A stretch of DNA of 64,000 nucleotides from Amycolatopsis sp. MtRt-6 (GTDB taxonomy: Bacteria; Actinomycetota; Actinomycetes; Mycobacteriales; Pseudonocardiaceae). A program made the translations under genes and the position numbers. Positions within the stretch are counted from its first letter, which is position 1; every line of letters starts with the position of its first letter. Location of the stretch: positions 17,423 to 81,422 of the forward strand of contig NZ_JADWPD010000046.1 of the NCBI RefSeq assembly GCF_017308975.1, read 5' to 3'. Below the pieces are notes generated by a model. The model ran no database searches, was not told the DNA's origin, and worked only from the letters and a program-made list of their open reading frames with translations. This document shows positions 35,379 to 45,119 of the stretch, piece after piece.

Positions 35379-37823
35379 ATGCGCGTTCGAGGGGAAGCAC
35401 CACGGCGGACCGCCGTAGCCGTGACGGCCGCGATGGCGTTCGCCCTGGTCAGCGCCGCGGGGGCCGACGCTGACCACAGCGGCCGAGGCGCCGGGCCCGG
35501 CCTCGCTGCGGCGGACAAGGCGTCGACCCTGTGGTACGACGAACCGGCGACCGACTGGGAGAGCCGGTCGCTGCCCATCGGCAGCGGCGCGCTGGGAGCC
35601 TCGGTGTTCGGCGGCGTGCAGCACGAACAGCTGCAGTTCAACGAAAAGACGCTGTGGACCGGTGGCCCGGGCGTCGCCGGTTACAACTCCGGCAACTGGA
35701 CCTCGCCCCGGCCGGACGCGATCAAGCAGGTGCAGGACAAGATCGCCGCCGACGGCCGGGCCGATCCCGAGTGGGCCGCCTCGGTCCTCGGCCAGCCCAA
35801 GACCGGGTTCGGGGCCTACCAGAACTTCGGCGAGCTGCGCATCTCGCAGCCGAGCGCCCCGGCCGGCGTCACCGGCTACCGACGCGGCCTCGACATCGCG
35901 AAGGCGACCGCGAGCGTCGCCTACACCTCGAGCGGCACGACGTTCACGAGGGAATACTTCGCCTCCGCAGCCGACAAAGCCATCGTCGGCCGGTTCACCG
36001 CAAGCAAGCGCAAGCAGCTCGGCTTCACCGTGTCCGTGACCGCGCCGGACAACCGGTCGTACACGTCCACCGCCGAGAACGGCCGGATCACCTTGTCCGG
36101 CAGCCTGACCGACAACAAGCTTCGGTTCGAGTCGCAGGTGCAGGTCCGCACCGTCGGCGGCACCCGCACCGACAACGCCGACGGCACGGTCACCGTGGCC
36201 GGCGCAGACGAGGTGGTCCTGGTCCTCTCCGCGGGCACGGACTACGCCCCGGCGTACCCCGCCTACCGCGGCACGGACCCGCACGCCGCGGTCACCCAGC
36301 GGGTCGGCAGCGCCGCCGCCAAGCCGTACCACGCCCTGCGTGCCCGGCACATCGCCGACTACACGAAGCTGTTCGACCGCGTCTCGCTGAGCATCGGCCA
36401 GCAGATGCCGGATCTGCCGACCGACGACGTGCTTTCGGCGTACCGCACCGGAACCCTCGCTCCGGCCGGGCGCAAGGCGCTGGAAGTCCTGTACTTCCAA
36501 TACGGCCGCTACCTGCTGATCAGCTCATCGCGCGCCGGCTCGCTGCCCGCCAACCTGCAGGGCGTGTGGAACAACTCCACGTCCCCGCCGTGGAGTGCCG
36601 ACTACCACGTGAACATCAACCTGCAGATGAACTACTGGCCCGCCGAGATCACCAACCTCACCGAGACGACCACGCCCCTGTTCGACTACGTCGATTCGCT
36701 GGTCGCCCCCGGCAAGGTGACCGCGCGGCAGATGTACGGCAACCGCGGCTGGGTGGTCAACAACGAGACCAACCCCTTCGGCTTCACCGGGCTGCACGAC
36801 TGGCCCACCGCGTTCTGGATGCCCGAAGCCGGCGCCTGGCTGGCTCAGCACCACTACGACCACTACCTGTTCACCAAGGACGAGAAGTTCCTGCGCGAGC
36901 GCGCGTACCCGATCATGAAGTCGCTCACCGAGTTCTGGGCCGACGAGCTCGTGCCCGACCCGCGCGACGGCAAGCTCGTCGTGACCCCGAGCTTCTCCCC
37001 CGAACAGGGCCCGTTCTCCGCCGGGGCGTCGATCTCCCAGCAGATCGTGTGGGACCTGTTCACCAACACCCGGGCGGCCGCCCGCACCCTCGGCGACACC
37101 GCCGCGGTCCGCTCCACCGGCGACGTCCTGGCCAAGCTCGACCCGGGCCTGCGGATCGGCAGCTGGGGCCAGCTGCAGGAGTGGAAGTCCGACTGGGACG
37201 ACCCGGACAACACCCACCGGCACGTCTCGCACCTGTTCGCCCTGCACCCCGGGCACCAGATCTCCGCGCGCACCAACCCGGAACTGGCCACCGCGGCCAA
37301 GGTCTCGCTGACCGCCCGCGGCGACGGCGGCACCGGCTGGAGCAAGGCCTGGAAGATCAACTTCTGGGCCAGGCTGCTCGACGGCGACCACTCCCACCTG
37401 ATGCTCGAAGAACAGCTCAAGAACAGCACCCTGCCGAACCTGTGGGACACCCACCCGCCGTTCCAGATCGACGGCAACTTCGGCGCCACCTCCGGCGTGG
37501 CCGAAATGCTGCTGCAGAGCCAGAACGACGTCATCGACGTGCTCCCCGCCCTGCCGGCGGCCTGGGCCGACGGCGCGGTGAACGGGCTCAAGGCCCGCGG
37601 TGACGTCACCGTCGACACCCAGTGGGCAGGCGGCGTCCCGACCCGGATCACCTTGCGGCCAGGTCACTCCGGCGAACTGAAAGTCGGCAGCGACCTGTTC
37701 ACCCGCCGGTTCCGCCTGGTGGACGCCATCAGCGGCACAGTGGTCCCGCACCGGCTCGACGGCCGGACGATCACGTTCCGGGCGGCCGCGCACCACCAGT
37801 ACGTCGCCGTTCCCGTGGCGTGA
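35379..37823 (+). CDS. Secreted glycoside hydrolase family 95 (alpha-L-fucosidase/galactosidase)
   Basis: 814 residues. A signal peptide covers about 1-32. The N-terminal GH95 super-beta-sandwich starts LWYDEPATDWESRSLPIGSG then QLQFNEKTLWTGGPG. The (alpha/alpha)6 catalytic barrel includes DYHVNINLQMNYWPAE, with the two catalytic-pocket Asn residues, and DDPDNTHRHVSHLFALHPG. A C-terminal beta domain closes the protein. Full length for the family. GH95 enzymes invert alpha-1,2-fucosidic or related alpha-L-galactosidic bonds. Probably used on plant or microbial polysaccharides. Ends 45 bp from the convergent PhoD gene. Confidence 0.93.
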   Translation: MRVRGEAPRRTAVAVTAAMAFALVSAAGADADHSGRGAGPGLAAADKASTLWYDEPATDWESRSLPIGSGALGASVFGGVQHEQLQFNEKTLWTGGPGVAGYNSGNWTSPRPDAIKQVQDKIAADGRADPEWAASVLGQPKTGFGAYQNFGELRISQPSAPAGVTGYRRGLDIAKATASVAYTSSGTTFTREYFASAADKAIVGRFTASKRKQLGFTVSVTAPDNRSYTSTAENGRITLSGSLTDNKLRFESQVQVRTVGGTRTDNADGTVTVAGADEVVLVLSAGTDYAPAYPAYRGTDPHAAVTQRVGSAAAKPYHALRARHIADYTKLFDRVSLSIGQQMPDLPTDDVLSAYRTGTLAPAGRKALEVLYFQYGRYLLISSSRAGSLPANLQGVWNNSTSPPWSADYHVNINLQMNYWPAEITNLTETTTPLFDYVDSLVAPGKVTARQMYGNRGWVVNNETNPFGFTGLHDWPTAFWMPEAGAWLAQHHYDHYLFTKDEKFLRERAYPIMKSLTEFWADELVPDPRDGKLVVTPSFSPEQGPFSAGASISQQIVWDLFTNTRAAARTLGDTAAVRSTGDVLAKLDPGLRIGSWGQLQEWKSDWDDPDNTHRHVSHLFALHPGHQISARTNPELATAAKVSLTARGDGGTGWSKAWKINFWARLLDGDHSHLMLEEQLKNSTLPNLWDTHPPFQIDGNFGATSGVAEMLLQSQNDVIDVLPALPAAWADGAVNGLKARGDVTVDTQWAGGVPTRITLRPGHSGELKVGSDLFTRRFRLVDAISGTVVPHRLDGRTITFRAAAHHQYVAVPVA

Positions 37824-37868
37824 GCGCGGGGCACCGCCCCAGGGTGTGCGGAGGCGTTGTCCGGTCGC

Positions 37869-39437
37869 CTACCTCGGGGTGGCGCCGGCTTCGCCATCGG
37901 CGATGACGAAGCTCGCGCGCGTGGTCACCGGGGCCCCGGGCCGGGAAACGTAGTCGACGACGCGGTAATCGGCCGTCCACTCGGTCCGGGTCACGACGTT
38001 GCGGACGTAACCACGCTTGCGGTTGACGAACTTGATGTGCGGGTTCTCCCGCAGCTGCACGGCATCGCCGGCGTTCTGGTCGACGCCGTCGCCGCCGGAG
38101 GTGATCGAGGTGCCCACCAGTTCCGTGCCCACGGTCGCCGAAGCCGGGTTCGTGAAGTCGGCCTTGATGTCGGCGACGTAGCTCGCGTGCACGTCGCCGG
38201 TGATCACCACCGGGTTGCCCGCCTTGGCCAGGTGGTCGCGGACGAGGTCGCGCTCGACCGGGTAGCTGTCCCACGCGTCGTCGCTGAAGCTCGTCTCCGG
38301 GCCCGCGGTGAAGTCTCGGGCGGAGAAGAACACCTGCTGGGCCAGGATGTTCCAGCGCGCGGTGCGGCCGGCGAGGTTCCGCAGCAGCCATTCCCGCTGC
38401 GCGGAGCCGAGGATCGTGCGGGCCGGGTCGAGCCGCTCCTGCGGCGTCACCTCCTGGTCGTCGCGGAACTGGCGGGTGTCGAGCAGGTGCACGTCGGCCA
38501 GGTCGCCGAAGGTCAGCCGCCGGTGGATCCGGATGTCCGGGCCGGACGGACGCTGGGCGCGCCGCAACGGCATGTGCTCGTAGTACGCCTGGAACGCGGC
38601 CGCGCGGCGCTGCCGGAACACCGCCGGGTCCTGGTCGGGTTCGGTGTCGGGCTGGGAAATGTCGCCCGCCCAGTTGTTCTCGACCTCGTGGTCGTCGAAC
38701 ACGACCGCCCACGGGAAGGCCGCGTGGGCCGCCTGCAGATCAGGGTCGCTCTTGTACTGGGCGAGCCGGGTGCGGTAGTCGGCGAGCGTCCAGATCTCGG
38801 CCGCCGGCGCGTGCGCACGGCCGATCGTGCCCTGCGCGCCCCCTTCGTAGATGTAGTCGCCGAGGAACGCGACGAGGTCGAGGTCCTCCTCGGCCAGGTG
38901 CCGGTAGGCCGTGTAGAAGCCCTCCGGGTAGTTCTGGCAGCTGGCGAAGGCGAACGCGAACCGGTCGGTCCGCGCGCCCGGCCGCGGCGCGGTCTTCGTC
39001 CGGCCCACCGGGCTCAGCTCGCGGCCGGTCCGGAAGCGGTAGAAGTACTCGGCTCCCGGCCGCAGCCCGGACACCTCGACGTGCACCGCGTGCGCCTGAT
39101 CCGGGCGGGCCGGCTCGGCACCGGCCGCCACCACGCGGTGGAACCGCTCGTCCTCGGCGACCTGCCAGCTCACGGGCACCGGCCGGGCCGGCATGCCACC
39201 GTCGGCAGCCAGGGGTTCGGGCGCCAGCCGCGTCCACAGCACCACGCCGCCGGGCAGCGGGTCGCCCGACGCGACCCCCAGCGTGAAGGGCGCCCGCACC
39301 GGCGCGCGCCCCGCGCCCTCGGCCGCCGCGGCCGGGATGCCGGACAGCGCGGCGGCGCCGAGCACGGCGCTACCGGCCAGCAGGACCTGACGGCGGGACG
39401 GCGCCGGACCCGCGGCGGCGTCGAATGGACCAGCCAT
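37869..39437 (-). CDS. phoD: PhoD-family alkaline phosphatase/phosphodiesterase, Tat-exported
   Basis: 522 residues. Twin-arginine signal PSRRQVLLAGSAVLGAAALSG. An N-terminal Ig-like PhoD_N domain (FTLGVASGDPLPGGVVLWTRL) precedes the metallophosphatase core: FAFASCQNYPEGFYTAYR, LVAFLGDYIYEGG, VVFDDHEVENNW, VVITGDVHASYVADIK. These provide the Fe/Ca ligands typical of PhoD. Releases phosphate from mono- and diesters outside the cell; usually under PhoP control, but I could not read a PHO box with confidence. The ATG at 39437 follows GGAAGAGG. Confidence 0.93.
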   Translation of the reverse strand: MAGPFDAAAGPAPSRRQVLLAGSAVLGAAALSGIPAAAAEGAGRAPVRAPFTLGVASGDPLPGGVVLWTRLAPEPLAADGGMPARPVPVSWQVAEDERFHRVVAAGAEPARPDQAHAVHVEVSGLRPGAEYFYRFRTGRELSPVGRTKTAPRPGARTDRFAFAFASCQNYPEGFYTAYRHLAEEDLDLVAFLGDYIYEGGAQGTIGRAHAPAAEIWTLADYRTRLAQYKSDPDLQAAHAAFPWAVVFDDHEVENNWAGDISQPDTEPDQDPAVFRQRRAAAFQAYYEHMPLRRAQRPSGPDIRIHRRLTFGDLADVHLLDTRQFRDDQEVTPQERLDPARTILGSAQREWLLRNLAGRTARWNILAQQVFFSARDFTAGPETSFSDDAWDSYPVERDLVRDHLAKAGNPVVITGDVHASYVADIKADFTNPASATVGTELVGTSITSGGDGVDQNAGDAVQLRENPHIKFVNRKRGYVRNVVTRTEWTADYRVVDYVSRPGAPVTTRASFVIADGEAGATPR

Positions 39438-39687
39438 GTGTCACCTCTTCCGAAAAGACCGTTGCGGCCTGCACACGCTAAGTTCGAGGGATGACTACGG
39501 TGCGACGTCCCGATGACCCGGCGGTGTACACCCGGAGGAAGTAGCAAACTCCCCCTCGGAGCAAAGAGTAACGGCGTCCGGCGAGGGCGCTTTCCCGGCG
39601 TGCGGGTGCCACGCAGTCGATCCCGGCATGGCGAAGATCAGCTCGGAGAACGAGGCAGCCGGGAAAGGGCCGCAGTGGCGCTGTGCG

Positions 39688-41268
39688 TCAACCGGGCCAG
39701 ACGTGGGGGGCGTGGGTGATCAAGGAAGGGGTTTCCGTGACCTGGACGAGTTCGCCCGGACGCACTGCCGTGGTCGTGCCGTTGATCCGCGAGTGGGACT
39801 CGGCGCCCGGGCCCGTTGCCGTGAACGCGGTTCCCGCGTGGGTCCAGCGGATCACCCTCAGCCGGTCGGACTCGTCGAGGAAGGCGCACTGCCAGACGGT
39901 AGCGGGCAGTCCCGCGGCGAGCCCCTGCCCGCAGCCTCGCAACCGGGAACCGGTCAGCCAGCGTTGAAGTGTCTCGACAGCGAGGGCGGCGCCGGTCGGC
40001 GGGCTTCCTTCGGCCTGCAGCACCAGGGGAAGCTTGCTGGAACCCCAGTTGTAGAAGTACATCCGCCGCAGGTTGAACTCCCTGCCGTAGAGGCCGGCGA
40101 GGTAGAACCGCATCGCGTAGTCGGTGGAGCGCGCCGGGGGCAACGGCTCCCTCAGCGGGATGTCGTAGACCGTGCCCGTGTTCCACAGCGGCGGGTGAAC
40201 GCCGGCCGCGTGCATCGTCGCGTCGAGTTCGCGCAGCAGCGGCACCAGCGTTTCCGGCGGGTCGGCCGCGTCCCGCTGGTACAGCTTCACGCCTGCGGCG
40301 TCGCAGTGCTGGTAACCGCCGAGTTCGGCGAACCGCCGCAGGATTTCCCGTGCTTGTGGTTGCCAGAGCTGTCCCATCGAGGGACAGACGAGCGTGGCGT
40401 CCGGATCGTTCGACCGCACGATCTTCGCCGCTCGCGCGGTCATCTCCACCAGCCTCTCGACCGACCCCGAGTAGTACATGTGATGCGTGGCCTGCACCCA
40501 CAGCTCGTAGGCGTGGAGCCGGCCCCGGTACCGGGACGCGAGGGCTTGGACGAAGCGATCCCAATCGGCGAGGTTCTCGGGCGCACCGGTGCGTGAACCG
40601 TCGGTGTAGGCGCCCTTCGGCGAGCCCGGTGCCGCCCACCCCGGTGTGCCACCCAGGACGAACAGCGTGGGCAGTCCCGCTTTCTCCGCGCCGTCCACCA
40701 GCCGGTCCAAGGTGGCCCAGTCGAACCGGTCGCGAGCCGGCTGCAGGTTCGCCCAGCGGGTCTGGCTGTCCCAGAAGCGCACACTGCCCACCCGGAACGC
40801 CGGCATGGTGCCGGTGGCGCTGTTCATGGTCACGCCGAACAGCTCCGGTGCCACCGGAACTGGCTGCGCCTGCCAGGCCGGCGCGGTGATCTGCGGGACA
40901 TCCGTTCCGGCCGGGGTGCCGGAGGTCACGACGAAAACCATGAGCATCGCGACCGCGACCGCCACCAGCCGCGTTCGTGGGTGACCGGCTTTCCGCGCGC
41001 GGACCGTGGGGGCCGCCGGTGGGTCCTCGGCCGGCCGGGCGCCGCCCTCGCGACGGCGCCACCTGAGCAGCAGTTCACTCAGCTCTTCGTCGGTCGCGCC
41101 GCACTCCTGGGCGATGCCGACGAGCAACTGGTAGTTCGGTGGCGCACTCCGTCCGGTGCAGTACCGGTGCAGGCTCGAACTGCTGACATATGTTCGCTTG
41201 CCGAGCTCGGCGTAGCTGAGGCCGCTGCGTTGCTTCAGCTCCGACAGCAGCTTGGCGATCTCGTCCAC
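39688..41268 (-). CDS. XRE-type HTH, membrane helix and glycosidase-like domain in one chain
   Basis: 526 residues from a GTG at 41268 (purine-rich GGGGGAG just upstream). Residues about 1-65 are a helix-turn-helix of the XRE class (LLSELKQRSGLSYAELGKRT, SSSSLHRYCTGRSAPPNYQL). A basic linker leads to one membrane helix (RLVAVAVAMLMVFVVTSG, about 100-117). The outer 400 residues read like a GH39/GH5-type TIM barrel: FDWATLDRLVDGAEKAGLP, HAYELWVQATHHMYY, and a late PLWNTGTVYDIPL, where catalytic acids would be sought. This puts a DNA-binding-like domain inside the cell and a sugar-binding or cleaving domain outside. Confidence 0.75.
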   Translation of the reverse strand: MDEIAKLLSELKQRSGLSYAELGKRTYVSSSSLHRYCTGRSAPPNYQLLVGIAQECGATDEELSELLLRWRRREGGARPAEDPPAAPTVRARKAGHPRTRLVAVAVAMLMVFVVTSGTPAGTDVPQITAPAWQAQPVPVAPELFGVTMNSATGTMPAFRVGSVRFWDSQTRWANLQPARDRFDWATLDRLVDGAEKAGLPTLFVLGGTPGWAAPGSPKGAYTDGSRTGAPENLADWDRFVQALASRYRGRLHAYELWVQATHHMYYSGSVERLVEMTARAAKIVRSNDPDATLVCPSMGQLWQPQAREILRRFAELGGYQHCDAAGVKLYQRDAADPPETLVPLLRELDATMHAAGVHPPLWNTGTVYDIPLREPLPPARSTDYAMRFYLAGLYGREFNLRRMYFYNWGSSKLPLVLQAEGSPPTGAALAVETLQRWLTGSRLRGCGQGLAAGLPATVWQCAFLDESDRLRVIRWTHAGTAFTATGPGAESHSRINGTTTAVRPGELVQVTETPSLITHAPHVWPG

Positions 41269-41500
41269 GTGCTCCCCCTCCCCCGGCCGAATGCTAACGA
41301 AACGCCGGCCCCCGCCACAGCCCCGCGGCCGAAGCATGGCCCAGGCCGTCTCATCGGCGAGGTGAACGCGCAGGTCAGAGCCTGCCGCGGCGTCCCGCCC
41401 CCCGGACGGGACGCGAAGATCTTGATATCGGCCGGCTGTCCCGGGGACAGTACTTCCGGGCGGCGGCCGATCAGGGCGTCGCGATGATGAGGGGAGCACA

Positions 41501-41950
41501 ATGCGACTTCAGGCGTTGACGAAACGGATGGGGCCGGTGGTGGCCACGGCCGCGGCCGCCGTGCTGCTGGGGTTCACCGGAACGGCACAAGCGGCTCCGG
41601 CCGCGCCGGAGCCGGGCATGATCGTGGTCGAGGAAGTGGTGCCCGCGGGCGCGGACGCGCCGGTGCAGACGATGGGCACCAGCTGTACCTGGCCGGCCTG
41701 CGGGGAGGCGCACAACCGCACCGGGAAGAGCCTGGAGATCGACCGGGACTCCTCGTCCCACTGGAGCTGCAAGGTGGACAGCGACCACCGGAAGACGCTC
41801 AAGGACGGCGGTGACTCGACCGACTACTGGAAGGACACCGACTGCGTCCGGTCGAAGACGTGCAAGGTCTACTTCCGTGGCGAAACCTACGACCCCGGTG
41901 AGTGGATCCGGCTGTACAACCCGACCTGGTTCTACAACCTCAACTGCTGA
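41501..41950 (+). CDS. Secreted six-cysteine protein, unknown
   Basis: 149 residues. Sec signal with hydrophobic core VVATAAAAVLLGFTGTAQA and an AQA-AP cleavage site. The mature part has exactly six cysteines (TSCTWPACGEAHN, HWSCKVD, DTDCVRSKTCKVYF, final NLNC), enough for three disulphides, and a Tyr/Trp-rich end. AGGGGAGC precedes the ATG. It is divergent from the membrane-HTH-glycosidase gene and might be its target. No family recognised; size and cysteine pattern resemble small secreted inhibitors or spore-surface proteins. Confidence 0.75.
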   Translation: MRLQALTKRMGPVVATAAAAVLLGFTGTAQAAPAAPEPGMIVVEEVVPAGADAPVQTMGTSCTWPACGEAHNRTGKSLEIDRDSSSHWSCKVDSDHRKTLKDGGDSTDYWKDTDCVRSKTCKVYFRGETYDPGEWIRLYNPTWFYNLNC

Positions 41951-42361
41951 CCGAGCCCGGCAAGGCGATTCGTGACGCCGGCCGGGGCGACGGCGGGTTT
42001 CCGCTGTCACCACGGCCGGCGGTGCCACCCTGCAACGACTGTCAGGCGGTCCTGGTCGCGCCGCCCGTCGATGAGGTGGCCCGAGCCGGTCGTCTCGCTC
42101 TGCTGCTGCAGGACGCCGGCCTCCGCGGCGGCGGAGAGCACGACGTCATCGCCAGAGCAGCGCGCTGGCGGGTCTACACCCTGTCTCCGATGAGCACACC
42201 CTTCTCCCCTGCTCACCGGCGATGAAGGGCTGCCCTCCGGCGGCAAGCCCATCCGCTCAGCCCGATCCCGGCCCTGCTCCAAGCCGCACTTCACACGTAG
42301 GCCGCCGATGCAATGTCGGGCGTCAACGTCCACGTTGCTCCAGGTCAGGGTGAGAACGGCC
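41951..42361. other. 410-bp degraded stretch
   Basis: Both strands carry short open frames with poor codon bias and no recognisable family. This starts the mobile-element-rich decay zone that continues to about 51640. Confidence 0.4.
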
Positions 42362-42735
42362 TTACCGGACAACCCTTCGCGAACCGGTGCTCTCTTGGTG
42401 AACATCGGCCGGGTTGATGACACGACGGGCAGCGTTCATGACAGTGCACTGGCTTGAGGCCGCCCTCGTGATCGTCAAGACGTACGGCAGGGTGCGTCGT
42501 CCGAGCTCCTCGAAGATCTTGCCCGCCTGACTGCGCAGGCTTTCCAAAAAGGGGCACAGGGCCGACGAGCTCCACAGGTCGATGGGATACCAGCCGACGA
42601 CGTACACGCCCGCATCCGTCGTCTCGGCCGGCAAGTACCGATTCGCGAGCTGGTCGCGTTGAGCCGTGGAAACCGCCGTATGCCATGAGCCCTTGATCTC
42701 CACCGGGACGCTCACTACCTCGGCAGCGTCGAGTT
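42362..42735 (-). pseudogene. Endonuclease-like C-terminal fragment
   Basis: About 120 codons containing VSVPVEIKGSWHTAVSTAQR, then ANRYLPAETTDAGVYVVGWYPIDLW. The V-E-I-K-G-S-W segment is the D/E-x-K core of a restriction-endonuclease-like domain found at the end of large actinobacterial proteins. The N-terminal part is missing: coding sense stops near 42735 where the recombinase relic of the opposite strand begins. The C-terminus drifts into unrelated sequence. Confidence 0.5.
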
Positions 42736-42747
42736 CGCGACCAACCA

Positions 42748-43011
42748 CCGACGGCCGACCTACTGGTGCCGCCACGGCGACACCAGCACCCAACGCACGG
42801 CCTCGAACGACCGAAGACGCTCTACATCCGCGAAGACCACCTCGTCGACGAGATCAGCATCCGACTCGGAGATGAAGGCAACGACGGCCGCGCCACATCG
42901 GAGTTTGATCGGCTACGGCACGGACGTGTGGCAGCGGCGCTGCGCGAGTCAGGAAAGATCATTGTCTACGACGGCGCCGAATTGCGGCTCGAGGAGACCG
43001 ATTCGAGCTGA
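42748..43011 (+). pseudogene. Serine recombinase C-terminal fragment
   Basis: Reads PTYWCRHGDTST, then after a shift GLERPKTLYIREDHLVDEI, and ends with a helix and RESGKIIVYDGAELRLEET. The Y-x-C-R-H-G-x-T-S ... R-P-K-x-x-Y-x-R-E-D-x-L order is the zinc-ribbon and tail of large serine recombinases of actinobacterial integrative elements. The catalytic and Recombinase domains are absent here. Confidence 0.5.
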
Positions 43012-43261
43012 TCTACGATCGCTCCAGCTTCAAGATCGCGTTTCGCGATCCGTGGGGTAATACTGGGTCCGAGGACGATCGTGCTCGCTAACCACAACAC
43101 TATCGCTGGCCGAGCAATCTTGATTCAGCGCCACAATGCAGGCGAGCTGACGAGACAGTGACACGGTTGCCCCGCTTCATCACGTCGCGCGCACAGCGAC
43201 ATTGCGTCACTGACCTCACACCTCACTCTCGGGCGCCGCCGACGTCAGTACCGCACGTCAA

Positions 43262-43801
43262 CCACGGACAGTCAAGGCCTCATCGACTGGAGCCGCGCGA
43301 TCGTGGACGGTGCCTGCGTGCGGGCCAAAAAAGGGGATCTCTGACCGGTCGGAGCCCCGTCGATCGAGGCAAGCCCGGCTCGAAATCCACGCCCTGTCCC
43401 ACCGCGCCGGGCTACCGCTGGTCGTGGCCATCTCAGCAGCCAACACCCACGACATCCATGCCCTCAAACCCCTGGTCATGGCAATCCCGGCGATCAAGTC
43501 CCGGCACGGCCCACGCCGGCGCAAGGCCGCCAAACTGCACGCCGATAAGGCCTACGACCAACCCGGCCTGCGGCGCTGGGTCCGCGACCGCGGCATCAAG
43601 GTCCGCATTGCCCGCAAAGGCATCGAGACCAGCAAGAAACTCGGCAAGCACCGCTGGGTCATCGAACGCACCATGGCCTGGCTCACCGGATACCGCCGCC
43701 TCACCCTGCGCTACGAACGCAAAGCAGCGCACTTCCTCGCCTTCCTCATCCTCGGCGCAGCCCTCACCTGCCACAAGAAGCTCCGCAAACTCACCACATG
43801 A
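43262..43801 (+). mobile_element. IS5-family transposase remnant
   Basis: The C-terminal two-thirds of a DDE transposase: GLIDWSRAIVDGACVRAKKG (first Asp), LTGRSPVDRGKPGSK, IHALSHRAGLPLVVAISAAN, KLHADKAYDQPGLRRWV (second Asp) and HRWVIERTMAWLTGYRRLTL (Glu), ending RKLTT. Two one-base shifts near 43340 and 43390 break the frame, and the N-terminal HTH part is missing. No terminal inverted repeats could be paired by eye. It abuts an epoxide hydrolase tail, which it probably truncated. Confidence 0.8.
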
Positions 43802-43807
43802 GACAAG

Positions 43808-44069
43808 CTGTCAGGCGTACTACGAGAGTGCCGAGCAGCTCCCGATCAACGCGCGGATCGGCCGGTTCCCACCGCTGCCGGTCCCGCTCGGGGTGGCGGT
43901 GTTCCCGCACGCCGCGTTCGTGGCCATCCGCCGTTTCGCCGAACGCGACTTCCCGACGATCATCCGCTGGACCGAGTACGACCGCGGCGGCCACTACCCC
44001 GCGATGGAAGAGCCGGACCTGTTCGTCGAGGACGTACGCATGTTCGCCAGGGCCTTGAAGAAGACCTGA
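43808..44069 (+). pseudogene. Epoxide hydrolase C-terminal fragment
   Basis: About 86 codons: CQAYYESAEQLP, VPLGVAVFPHAAFVAIRRFA and IIRWTEYDRGGHYPAMEEPD, then LFVEDVRMFARALKKT. This is the last quarter of the EPHX1-like epoxide hydrolase family, with the catalytic His in RGGHYPAMEEP. Everything upstream is replaced by the IS5-family remnant. Confidence 0.8.
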
Positions 44070-44209
44070 CTGCGTGTGGTGCGGACGAACTGCGGCTCGT
44101 TCGCAGACCGGCGCACGCCGGTGCGCGCCGGTCCGGGTCACCCCCGGGCCGGGCGGCCGGGTGCGCCGTACACGCACCAGGTGGGATCGGCTCGGCCCAC
44201 CACCGCACG

Positions 44210-45058
44210 TCAGGGCATGCGGAGGACGCGCATGAACGGCACCAGCAGCCACGGCCGCCTGCCGTGCACCCGTACCTTTCCCCGGCACATCGCTGACAGC
44301 CTGCCGAGCCGGTGGAACAGCATCAGGTTCAACGCCGCCGGCTCGAACGACACGATCGCGTCCGGATCGCTGCCCGGGCCTTCGGCCGTGAGCCGGCCGC
44401 CGCGGAGCACCAGCGTCACGGTGGTCGTGTGGCGGGAGCGGAACTCGACCGCGATCCGCCGCGCCGGCGGATTCCGCGCGTCGAGGATCTCGCCCGGGTC
44501 CGTGCGGACCATCCCCACGAGGAACAGCTCGAGGAACAATGCCGCCTGCCACGACGGGATCGCCCACGCGCGCCCCTCTGCGCGCGCGATGTCCCCGCCG
44601 TGGATCAGCAGCTCGTTGACGAGGTGGGCAAGGATTCCCGCGACCGGCACCCGCGAGCCCCCGAGCCAGTCGATGGGCGTGGCGGGGTCCATCCCCTCGC
44701 TGCGCGCGAGGATCTCGGCCACCGCGGTCCGCATCCCCCGCGCGAGCACGACCACGTCCCGCTCGGCGAAGGCGTCCAGCGCCGTCCGGTTGAGCTCGGC
44801 CACCGAATGGATGGTCGTCCCCGGCGCCAGGTCCAGGAACTCGTACCCGGCGGAGGGCGGGGAGTGCGGGTCGACCATCACCGTGTAGGAGGACGCGATC
44901 CCGACGACGTGGGCCGCGGTCTCGGCGATCGACCATGCTTCGGTGGCCAGGGCGCCGGGGACCGTGGCGGATTCGACCAGGTCGGCGAACCGCTGTCCCG
45001 CGTCGGCGAGCGCGGCACGGGCCGCCGCCCACTGCTCTCCGGTGATCGTAACGTCCAC
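44210..45058 (-). CDS. Maleylpyruvate isomerase-family, mycothiol-dependent-type enzyme
   Basis: 282 residues. N-terminal DinB-like four-helix bundle: WSIAETAAHVVGIASSYTV and HLVNELLIHGGDIARAEG supply the metal-binding histidines of the MDMPI family. The C-terminal part (TVTLVLRGGRLTAEGPGSDP, then IVSFEPAALNLMLFHRLGRL) resembles the SCP2-like domain. GTG start at 45058 after GGAGGTGGGGGC. Family members act as mycothiol S-transferases or isomerases; the true substrate of this one is unknown. It is an intact gene inside a decayed stretch. Confidence 0.85.
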   Translation of the reverse strand: MDVTITGEQWAAARAALADAGQRFADLVESATVPGALATEAWSIAETAAHVVGIASSYTVMVDPHSPPSAGYEFLDLAPGTTIHSVAELNRTALDAFAERDVVVLARGMRTAVAEILARSEGMDPATPIDWLGGSRVPVAGILAHLVNELLIHGGDIARAEGRAWAIPSWQAALFLELFLVGMVRTDPGEILDARNPPARRIAVEFRSRHTTTVTLVLRGGRLTAEGPGSDPDAIVSFEPAALNLMLFHRLGRLSAMCRGKVRVHGRRPWLLVPFMRVLRMP

Positions 45059-45119
45059 GCCCCCACCTCCCTGTCAGGCTTGCGCCACCGTAGCGGTCAC
45101 CATGGCCGGCAGGCTTCTT

